Virus record (IMG/VR): IMGVR_UViG_3300030382_001515
Span: 1-57,075 of that record
Strand: one strand, 5' to 3'
DNA length: 57,075 nucleotides
Source: a virus
The notes beneath the pieces were generated by a model, which was not told where the DNA came from, made no database searches, and saw only the letters and a program-made list of their open reading frames with translations. A program made the position numbers and the translations under genes. Each line of letters opens with the position of its first letter. Position 1 is the first letter of the stretch. Positions 1 to 6,246 of this stretch are shown piece by piece.

Positions 1-255
1 GGTCATAGTCTTGTGTGTAGAGAAAAGGGTTGGACTCCTAGCCCATCTTTAGATAAACTAAGGAAAGCAACAATTAATTGGGTTCTTCAACCTTTAGGAG
101 ATTCAGAGGATCGCTATCTAAACAAAAAGTTTTGGTTAGATCAAAGTGATAATCTCATGTATCGTGGTAAGGCTGAAGGCTTAGCTGATACTAGGAGAGC
201 TAGGGTTCCTGCTTTCTTTGAAACCTCTAATAGTGATTTACCGAGTTACGCATAA
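1..255 (+). CDS. nrdB: Ribonucleotide reductase class I beta subunit, C-terminal fragment (5' end outside window)
   Basis: Reading frame 1 is open from the first base and ends at 255. It begins G-H-S-L-V-C-R-E-K-G-W, exactly the residues that follow the ETIH metal motif in the full-length gene at 43194-43913, so this is the last 84 residues of an nrdB cut by the window edge. An internal GTG at 13 is not a real start. The first 98 bases are identical to 43659-43756; differences begin at base 99. The stop codon shares its final A with the ATG of the next gene at 255. The role, radical generation for the RNR alpha subunit, is inferred from the complete copy. Confidence 0.9.
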   Translation, partial: GHSLVCREKGWTPSPSLDKLRKATINWVLQPLGDSEDRYLNKKFWLDQSDNLMYRGKAEGLADTRRARVPAFFETSNSDLPSYA

Positions 256-947
256 TGGGTTGGTGGAATAAAGTTTGGAAAACAGTTACTGCCCCAGTTA
301 GGGCAGTTGCAAACGTCGTTAAAGATGTAACTAAAACTGTTGTAAACGTAGCTAAAGATGTAGTAGATAAAACTGTAGATATAGCTAAAGATGTTGTAGA
401 TACAACTGTAAAAGTTGGTGAAAACATAGTTAGAGGCGTTAAAGATGTAGGTAAAGGTATTGCTCGTGTAACTAATGAAGTAGTTGAAACTATATCAGGT
501 GCTAAAGAGCGTAGAAAAGCTAGAGAAGATTTAGCTAGAGCAGAGGCAGAACAAAGAGAAGCTCAAGAAGCTTATGACGCAGAAACTAAAAGAATAGAAG
601 CAGATTTAGCAGAGCAAAAGCGTTTATCTCAAACAGCTCAAGCAGAACAAGATGCTGCTCAAGCTGAAGCAACTCGTATAGAACAAGAAACACAAGAGAA
701 AACACGTATAGCTGCGCTTGAATCTAAAAGAATTTCAGCTTCGTCTACAGTACAAGCGAGAATTACAGAAGCTAGAGAGTTAGCTGCACAAAGAGAGGCA
801 GCTTTAGCTGCTGAACTTGAAGTACCAAAAGAAGAAGGTGATGTTTCTCAACCAACTATCACGAGAACACCTATTTCAACACCGTCTCCTGGGGGTTATG
901 GTGGTACTGATCCTGGTGCTATTAACCCAACTGGTTTGAATATATGA
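255..947 (+). CDS. Coiled-coil virion-region protein with Gly-rich C-terminal tail
   Basis: 230 residues, start ATG overlapping the nrdB stop by one base. Residues about 10-75 are short amphipathic repeats of the type V-x-K-D-V-V-x-x-T, residues 80-175 are a long Ala/Glu/Gln/Arg coiled coil, and the tail is Gly/Pro-rich and ends T-G-L-N-I. I do not recognise a family. It lies just upstream of the portal, where T7 has small virion proteins (gp6.7, gp7.3), so a virion or assembly role is an inference from position. The homologue at 43913-44608 keeps the N-terminus and the last 20 or so residues but varies in the middle. It is translationally coupled to the next gene by an ATGA overlap. Confidence 0.85.
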   Translation: MGWWNKVWKTVTAPVRAVANVVKDVTKTVVNVAKDVVDKTVDIAKDVVDTTVKVGENIVRGVKDVGKGIARVTNEVVETISGAKERRKAREDLARAEAEQREAQEAYDAETKRIEADLAEQKRLSQTAQAEQDAAQAEATRIEQETQEKTRIAALESKRISASSTVQARITEARELAAQREAALAAELEVPKEEGDVSQPTITRTPISTPSPGGYGGTDPGAINPTGLNI

Positions 948-1117
948 TTCCTACTATTGATGATCAATTAATAGCATATTTAGAGGAGGTCTATCCAGAT
1001 AAGGCTCCAGATATTAGTATGGAAGAGAAACAAATATGGTTTAATGCTGGACAAGTGGCGGTTGTACGTCATTTGAAGGATCAGTTTAGACTACAAGAAG
1101 AAACTAAGTACAACTAA
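944..1117 (+). CDS. Small conserved acidic protein, 57 aa
   Basis: The ATG at 944 overlaps the preceding TGA by four bases. The product begins M-I-P-T-I-D-D-Q-L-I, continues with an acidic Y-L-E-E-V-Y-P-D-K-A-P-D-I stretch, and ends Q-E-E-T-K-Y-N. An identical-length homologue sits at 44605-44778 in the second copy with only a few substitutions (for example D/E, A/E, M/I, F/Y). This conservation supports it as a real gene despite its size. No signal peptide, membrane segment or known domain is seen; function unknown. Its place between two coiled-coil proteins and the portal suggests a part in head or tail assembly. Confidence 0.85.
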   Translation: MIPTIDDQLIAYLEEVYPDKAPDISMEEKQIWFNAGQVAVVRHLKDQFRLQEETKYN

Positions 1118-1120
1118 AAT

Positions 1121-1630
1121 ATGGCAGAACCTGTATCAACCACCGCTATTCTTATTGGTTCAGCCATAGTTGGTGGAGCCACAATATATTCAGCACAAAA
1201 GCAAGCTGCTGCTGCTAGAAGAGCTGCTAAACAAGCGAGAGAGAACGCTAAACAAGCGAGAGAGCAATCTGATAAAGAGATTGCACAGATGCAGTCTCAA
1301 TCTAGACAGAATAAATTACAGTTTGAAACTAATTTAGCGGAAACTCGACGGCGAACCCAGTTATCTGTTGATCAAGCTAATCAAGCACAGCAATCTGCTG
1401 TTAAACAGATTAATCAACAAAGAGCTGCTTCTCGACTAGCTATTCAACAGTCAAACTTACAAGCTAGAATCCAACAACAAGCTCAAGCAGCGAACGTTGG
1501 TAGGAAATCTAGAAAGAGAGTTGGTACACCTAGATCTCTAAGGACTAAGATTGAAACTGGTTCTGCTTTAGCTATGGGAGGAGGTACTGGTGGTACGTCA
1601 CAAACAGGGACTGGTGGATTGAATGTCTAG
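1121..1630 (+). CDS. Virion-region protein: hydrophobic N-terminus, coiled coil, Gly-rich tail
   Basis: 169 residues. Residues 5-25 form a hydrophobic Ala/Ile/Gly segment (T-A-I-L-I-G-S-A-I-V-G-G-A), then residues 30-125 are a Gln/Ala/Arg coiled coil. A conserved basic stretch, V-G-R-K-S-R-K-R-V-G-T-P-R, is followed by a Gly/Thr tail ending T-G-G-L-N-V. The portal ATG lies inside its last codons (8-nt overlap), implying coupled expression. By position it resembles the small T7 virion proteins encoded before gene 8 that are ejected or help tail assembly, but I see no sequence proof. The homologue at 44781-45287 shares both ends almost exactly. Confidence 0.85.
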   Translation: MAEPVSTTAILIGSAIVGGATIYSAQKQAAAARRAAKQARENAKQAREQSDKEIAQMQSQSRQNKLQFETNLAETRRRTQLSVDQANQAQQSAVKQINQQRAASRLAIQQSNLQARIQQQAQAANVGRKSRKRVGTPRSLRTKIETGSALAMGGGTGGTSQTGTGGLNV

Positions 1631-3215
1631 CACAACAGCTCAAGCTCTCTACTCTTTTTTAGAGGCAGAGAAGAATATTTATTTGGATAGGGCTATTGAG
1701 TGTAGTAAATACACTCTTCCTACACTTGTTACTGATGCTGATAGAAGCAGCGGTAAGAATCTATACACAAAAGTTAACACTACTTATCAGGGGCTGGGTG
1801 CTAGGGGTGTTAATAACTTAGCAAGTAAGCTTTTAATTGCTCTTTTACCTCCAAACCAAGCTTTTTTTAGGTTATCTGTAGATGATATGAAGCTCCAACA
1901 GGAGCTAGATAACTATAAAGAAGTTCAATCTGAATTTGATCAACAGCTGTCTCTCATGGAGAGATCAGTAATGAGAGATATAGAGGAGTCAGGAGATAGG
2001 ACTGCTCTATTTGAAGCTCTTAAGCACCTCATTGTTAGTGGTAACGCAGTATTATATGTAGCTGAAAACGGCACTAGAGTTTATCCTCTTAAATCTTTCT
2101 GTGTAAAAAGAGATCCAGAAGGAAACGTTTTAGAAATTGTTATTAGAGAAGAAGTTAGTACAGATGTTTTACCTGAAGGTTCAGCTCCTAAAAATTCAGA
2201 TGGTAAGTTTACAGATCAAACTACTTTCTTATTTACTCACGTTAAATGGGACTATAAATCTAGTAAGTGTGTTTGGTATCAAGAAGTATATGGTAAAAGA
2301 GTAGGTAAAGAGGGCTCCTCTCCTATGGATAAGTGCCCGTTCATAGTGTTAAGACTTTTCCGAGTAGCTCATGAAGCCTATGGGCGTAGCTTCTGCGAAG
2401 ACCTATTAGGAGATCTTAAATCTTTAGAGTATCTCTCAAAAGCAATTGTAGAAGGTTCAGCAGCTGCGGCTAAGATAATTTTCTTATGTAACCCAAATGG
2501 AACTACAAGACCCGATGCGTTGGCTAGAGCTAGCAATGGTTCTATTGTGGCTGGCAATCCTAATGATGTAGCACCGCTACAAATGAATAAACAGGCAGAC
2601 CTCACGGTTGCCTTGAATACTATTGCTCGTATAGAACAACGACTTAGTTTTGCTTTCTTATTGAATAGTGCCATCCAAGCTGGTACTCAAGGACGTGACC
2701 GCGTCACCGCGGAAGAGATCAGAATGGTTGCACAGGAATTGGAGACAGGATTAGGTGGAGTTTATTCCATACTTTCTGTAGAACTACAGCTTCCAATGGT
2801 TAGACGCAAGATGGCAATGATGGAACGTCAAGGTAGATTACCCAAATTACCGAAGAACGTAGTGAAGCCTCGTATTACGACAGGTCTGGATGCTCTTGGT
2901 AGGGGTAACGATAAAGCTAAACTAATTGAATTTATTACAACCCTAGCTCAGACCTTAGGTCCTGAGACTATGACTAAGTTTGTTAATAACCGAGAGATGA
3001 TAACAAGACTGGCTGCTTCTGATGGTTTAGATACTTATAAACTTATCAAATCAGAAGAAGACTTAATGGCAGAAGAGCAACAACAAGCTATGATGATGCA
3101 ACAGCAAGCTCAAGGACAGGACCCACAAAATGATCCTGCAAAACAAGCCGCCCTCATCAAAGCAGAAAATGACTCAGTCAGGACCCAACAAGAAGTCGCA
3201 ACCGCCCAAGGCTAA
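1623..3215 (+). CDS. Portal (head-tail connector) protein, T7 gp8-like
   Basis: 530 residues, the size of podovirus portals. The sequence carries the gp8-type head: Y-S-F-L-E near residue 10, N-T-T-Y-Q-G-L-G-A-R-G-V-N near 50, L-L-P-P-N-Q-A-F-F-R-L near 75, and an R-D-I-E-E-S-G-D-R motif in the clip/wing region. The C-terminus is Gln/Met-rich. The portal forms the dodecameric ring through which DNA is packaged and ejected, and docks the tail tube. Followed directly by a small gene and the scaffold. The stretch 2484-2711 differs in codon use from its surroundings (see findings). Identification rests on family features and synteny with scaffold and capsid. Confidence 0.95.
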   Translation: MSSTTAQALYSFLEAEKNIYLDRAIECSKYTLPTLVTDADRSSGKNLYTKVNTTYQGLGARGVNNLASKLLIALLPPNQAFFRLSVDDMKLQQELDNYKEVQSEFDQQLSLMERSVMRDIEESGDRTALFEALKHLIVSGNAVLYVAENGTRVYPLKSFCVKRDPEGNVLEIVIREEVSTDVLPEGSAPKNSDGKFTDQTTFLFTHVKWDYKSSKCVWYQEVYGKRVGKEGSSPMDKCPFIVLRLFRVAHEAYGRSFCEDLLGDLKSLEYLSKAIVEGSAAAAKIIFLCNPNGTTRPDALARASNGSIVAGNPNDVAPLQMNKQADLTVALNTIARIEQRLSFAFLLNSAIQAGTQGRDRVTAEEIRMVAQELETGLGGVYSILSVELQLPMVRRKMAMMERQGRLPKLPKNVVKPRITTGLDALGRGNDKAKLIEFITTLAQTLGPETMTKFVNNREMITRLAASDGLDTYKLIKSEEDLMAEEQQQAMMMQQQAQGQDPQNDPAKQAALIKAENDSVRTQQEVATAQG

Positions 3216-3393
3216 GGTTGTAATCTCAGAACCAGTAGACATAGCTCCTCCTAAAAAGGAACTGACTGAGATGGATCTTCGTATTGAAGAGCTTAAGGAA
3301 AAAAGCCCTCAAGTTTATGAAGAGTATGTCAACGCTATTAAAAGTAAGAAACGTGCCACAATAGGTCCTGATCTATCTTTACGTGTTGGTTAA
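3169..3393 (+). CDS. Small basic protein between portal and scaffold
   Basis: 74 residues from ATG 3169 (M-T-Q-S-G-P-N-K-K). An in-frame ATG at 3130 would give 87 residues. I prefer the inner start because it reduces the portal overlap and MTQSG is kept in the second copy (46826), but neither start has a strong Shine-Dalgarno sequence. A helical charged segment, L-R-I-E-E-L-K-E-K, is followed by a strongly conserved C-terminus, K-R-A-T-I-G-P-D-L-S-L-R-V-G. No known domain. The out-of-frame overlap with the portal end and the position before the scaffold suggest a capsid assembly accessory; the function is unknown. Confidence 0.75.
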   Translation: MTQSGPNKKSQPPKAKVVISEPVDIAPPKKELTEMDLRIEELKEKSPQVYEEYVNAIKSKKRATIGPDLSLRVG

Positions 3394-3396
3394 ACT

Positions 3397-4038
3397 ATGG
3401 AACTGAATACAGCTGAGGCTACTCAGGAGACTGGTCCGTATAGTGAAGCAGATCAGCAAGTACTTCAACAAGAAGAAGGTGAAGGTCAACAACAGGAACA
3501 ACAACCATCTGAGGATCTTATTGGTGGCAAATTTAAAAGTGCTGACGATCTTCTCGAAGCTTACCAGGCGCTTGAGAAGAAACTTGGAGAGCGTTCGGGC
3601 TACCAACAAGCTGATGGAGAAGAGGAGGTTCAGGAGACAGAGGCGGATAAACCTCAAGAGACCCCTGTTTTAGGTAAAGAAGATGAGGATGCAATCCTTG
3701 AAAGTATCGGGGGTGAAGAGAGTTTTAAAAGGATTCAGGAATGGGCTAAAGGCTCGTTAAATGAAGATGAGCTTGAGGCTTACAATAGAGAGGTAGGTAG
3801 TGGTGATTATTTCAGAGCTCGTAATGCCCTTCATTCAATGACGTATGCTTATCGCGAAAGTAATGGCTCTGAACCAGAATTGATAGGAGGCAAGCTTTCA
3901 TCTCGTACTAGCGATGTATTTAGATCTAATCAAGAAGTTGTAGCTGCTATGAGTGATCCTCGTTACTTAAGTGATGATGCTTATACCAAAGATGTTGAGG
4001 AGAAGCTCAACCGTAGTGACGTATTAGTACCTAATTAA
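3397..4038 (+). CDS. Scaffolding protein, T7 gp9-like
   Basis: 213 residues, very acidic and Gln/Glu-rich with low complexity at the N-terminus, as is usual for podovirus scaffolds. A conserved motif, D-L-I-G-G-K-F-K-S-A-D-D-L-L-E-A-Y, at about 42-58 is typical of gp9-type scaffolds in cyanophages. The C-terminal half is helical, with S-D-P-R-Y near the end. It would act as an internal assembly core of the procapsid and be removed before or during packaging. It lies between portal and major capsid gene, the canonical T7 order. The second copy (47063-47716) differs mainly in the acidic N-terminal third. Confidence 0.9.
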   Translation: MELNTAEATQETGPYSEADQQVLQQEEGEGQQQEQQPSEDLIGGKFKSADDLLEAYQALEKKLGERSGYQQADGEEEVQETEADKPQETPVLGKEDEDAILESIGGEESFKRIQEWAKGSLNEDELEAYNREVGSGDYFRARNALHSMTYAYRESNGSEPELIGGKLSSRTSDVFRSNQEVVAAMSDPRYLSDDAYTKDVEEKLNRSDVLVPN

Positions 4039-4065
4039 GCTATTATTAAGGTAGCTTATGTAAAA

Positions 4066-4094
4066 ATTGTTGCCTCTGAGGAGATAACAGCAGT
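4066..4094 (+). promoter_or_regulatory. Conserved 29-nt noncoding element upstream of the capsid gene
   Basis: The 94-nt gap between scaffold and capsid contains 29 nt that are identical in the second copy (47746-47774), while the bases on both sides have diverged. It includes a pyrimidine/purine core CCTCTGAGGAG followed by ATAAC. It could be a promoter, RNA processing site or mRNA stabiliser for the highly expressed capsid transcript; the sequence alone does not decide. No ORF covers it. Confidence 0.55.
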
Positions 4095-4132
4095 AGAAGC
4101 GTGAGCGTTTTTTACATTTAATCTTTAAATCG

Positions 4133-5545
4133 ATGCCAGATTTTTCGAGCATCTCCAGGTTAGGTGGTATTAACGGCGTTCAGTATAACGCTGGTAGTGC
4201 TGCTGGTAACTACGAAAAGGAGAATGCTAATTTTATGAAGTTGTTTGCGGGGGAAGTACTTACAGTCTTCAATCGTGAAACAATTTTCAAAGATCTAACC
4301 CAAAAGCGTACCATATCATCGGGAAAATCCGCAGAATTTCCAATTACGGGTCGTTTTTCTAGCCGCTACCATCGTCCAGGCGATTGGATAACAGGTCAGG
4401 GAAACAAAGGGATGACAGGATCCAAGATTGTAACGATCGACGATCTACTTATCGCTGATGCTTCAATCTATGACCTTGATGAGGCCAAGCTTCATTGGGA
4501 CGTTAGATCAATCTACAGTAAGGAATTAGGTAGGGCTTTATCAAGGGCCTATGACCAGCGTCTAGTCCGTACACTTCAAACAGCTTCCGAGTCTGATGGA
4601 CGTGTTAAGGACTGGGATTCTAAGAGATTCCAAATCGCAGGTGGTACGTATGCTTCTGTAAGTACAAACACAGTTACTCTTTCTGCTAACTTCGCAACAG
4701 CTGAGCTTTCATACTGGGCTGTAGGTGAAGTGGTATATGGTGAGGACTCAGGTGCTTACGCTGTTATCACTACTGCTCCTACTAACGGTGCTGCAACCTT
4801 TGTTATTAACCCAATCGGTTCTATCGGTACTGGTACTAATGCAGGGTTCAAAGTTGGAGAACGTCTATTCGTTCTAAACGCACTACCAGGCGGAACAGCA
4901 ATTACAACCTCAACTCTTAACGCAACTAGAGCAACTAGAGGCGATGAGATTGTTGAGTACTTCTACCAGGCTTGCCAAGCTCTAGATGAGAAAGATGCCC
5001 CTCGCGATGGTCGTGTCGCAGTGGTTGGACCAGGCGCATACTATGACTTGATTGCTTCTTCAAGGGCTATCAACACTGACTGGAACTCCGGCGGTGGTGA
5101 GAACGGCTCCTTCAAAGGTAATAGAGTTCTTAGTGTTGCTGGTTTCGACATCAAGGTATCTAATCACCTTGGTGACAACGCTTACAACTCAGCTCGTCAG
5201 GGCTATGTTGGACAAGCTAACCAAGCTGCTACAACTCGTGGTGAGCGTCCTAACTACATCAATGGTAAGGATGGTTCCGACGGAACTGCAGCATCAGGTA
5301 CTAACGACTACTGGCAGGATGAGCAAGGTAATACCTCAAGTGTTGCTAACTTGTTTGCTCTATGCTTCACAAAAGAAGCAGTCGGTACAGTCGCTCTCAA
5401 GGATCTGAGTATGCAGATGACTGGTTCTGAGTACAAAGCAATGACTCAGAGCACCATGATGGTTGCTTCCTACGCTGTTGGACACGGTATACTCCGTCCC
5501 GACTGCTGCGTTAGCATCAAGCATGACGGTACAAACCGCTGGTAA
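4133..5545 (+). CDS. Major capsid protein, T7 gp10-like, with inserted beta-rich domain
   Basis: 470 residues. The N-terminal part matches T7-type capsids: S-A-A-G-N-Y-E-K-E-N-A-N near residue 22 and F-N-R-E-T-I-F-K-D-L-T near 43, followed by a conserved block with S-G-K-S-A-E-F-P and R-P-G-D-W. Residues about 170-265 form a Thr/Ala/Gly-rich beta-type segment (A-V-I-T-T-A-P-T-N-G-A-A and similar). Ordinary T7-like capsids run near 340-400 residues, so this looks like an inserted surface domain. Conserved sequence then resumes with A-T-R-G-D-E-I-V-E. The gene is bounded by a conserved element upstream and a double hairpin downstream. The copy at 47812-49230 has 472 residues, the length difference falling in the insert. 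Confidence 0.95.
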   Translation: MPDFSSISRLGGINGVQYNAGSAAGNYEKENANFMKLFAGEVLTVFNRETIFKDLTQKRTISSGKSAEFPITGRFSSRYHRPGDWITGQGNKGMTGSKIVTIDDLLIADASIYDLDEAKLHWDVRSIYSKELGRALSRAYDQRLVRTLQTASESDGRVKDWDSKRFQIAGGTYASVSTNTVTLSANFATAELSYWAVGEVVYGEDSGAYAVITTAPTNGAATFVINPIGSIGTGTNAGFKVGERLFVLNALPGGTAITTSTLNATRATRGDEIVEYFYQACQALDEKDAPRDGRVAVVGPGAYYDLIASSRAINTDWNSGGGENGSFKGNRVLSVAGFDIKVSNHLGDNAYNSARQGYVGQANQAATTRGERPNYINGKDGSDGTAASGTNDYWQDEQGNTSSVANLFALCFTKEAVGTVALKDLSMQMTGSEYKAMTQSTMMVASYAVGHGILRPDCCVSIKHDGTNRW

Positions 5546-5603
5546 TTAATCTCTTAATTACGAATACAATAAGGGGAGGCGTAAAGTTTCCCCTTTTTGT
5601 TTA
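5542..5603 (+). terminator. Double hairpin and intrinsic terminator after the capsid gene
   Basis: Two stem-loops follow each other. An 8-bp AT stem, GTAATTAA (5542-5549) with TTAATTAC (5554-5561), encloses the capsid stop codon. Then AAGGGGA (5571-5577) pairs with TCCCCTT (5589-5595), followed by a T run. The second is a classic Rho-independent terminator, placed like the T7 terminator after gene 10. Both hairpins are retained at 49227-49287 although the loops differ. Confidence 0.8.
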
Positions 5604-5607
5604 AATA

Positions 5608-6246
5608 ATGGCAACTACAAAACTACAAGCAGTTAATACACTTCTTTCCATCATTGGGGAAGCACCTGTCAATTCTTTGGTTCCTCCTTTAACTGGAGAT
5701 ACAAGTCTTGCAGACAGTGTACTTGATGAAATAAGTAAAGAGATCCAAGGTGAAGGTTGGTCTTGGAACACAATGTTATACGATCAAATTCCTTTAGATA
5801 CTAATGGGCATAGTTCTCTTCCTAGTAATACTCTTGCTATAAGGTTTAATCCAGTTTCATATCCTTCCCAACGGTTTGTATTAAGGGGTGTTAAACTTTT
5901 TGATCGAGTTAGAAATACTTATGACTTAAGAGGAAGTCTTGGAGTAGCTTTAACAGGTACTACTCAAAGTGATTTAGTTGCTGAAGTTGTTGAGGAACTT
6001 GCTTGGGATGATGTACCTGAGACTGGTAAAAGATATATAATGATCCGATCTGGAAGAATATTCTCTAATAGAGCTATAACTTCAACTAGCATAGAAGCTT
6101 ACACCCAAGAAGATGAGGAGAACGCTCGTCAAATTCTGAAGCGTACAGAAGATATGGCTCAGAATAATAACTTCATTAGTGGTCCTGATGATTTATATGA
6201 TGGACGGGTAATGACTGTCTTTGGTCCTGATATCCTTAACCGCTAA
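5608..6246 (+). CDS. Tail tube (adaptor) protein, T7 gp11-like
   Basis: 212 residues, the usual size of gp11. The start M-A-T-T-K-L-Q-A-V-N-T-L-L-S-I-I-G-E-A-P-V has the typical N-terminal motif of this family (A-V-N-x-x-L-x-x-I-G-E-x-P-V). Later features include a W-S-W-N segment near residue 51 and an E-A-Y-T-Q-E-D-E-E-N-A-R helix near 168. The protein forms the ring between portal and nozzle. It lies after the capsid terminator with no obvious Shine-Dalgarno sequence (TTTAAATA before ATG), and its stop overlaps the start of the gp12-like gene (TAATG). Confidence 0.92.
   Translation: MATTKLQAVNTLLSIIGEAPVNSLVPPLTGDTSLADSVLDEISKEIQGEGWSWNTMLYDQIPLDTNGHSSLPSNTLAIRFNPVSYPSQRFVLRGVKLFDRVRNTYDLRGSLGVALTGTTQSDLVAEVVEELAWDDVPETGKRYIMIRSGRIFSNRAITSTSIEAYTQEDEENARQILKRTEDMAQNNNFISGPDDLYDGRVMTVFGPDILNR

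Noticed and set aside
227-427. Minus-strand Thr/Ser-rich ORF antisense to the coiled-coil gene (also 43904-44110)
   Set aside because: Shadow of the repeated Lys/Val codons on the plus strand; the two copies give unrelated products and there is no promoter or ribosome binding site.
2378-2674. Minus-strand ORF of 98 residues inside the portal gene, partly kept at 46035-46262
   Set aside because: Conserved only because the plus-strand DNA is nearly identical there; portal frame, motifs and size are clear.
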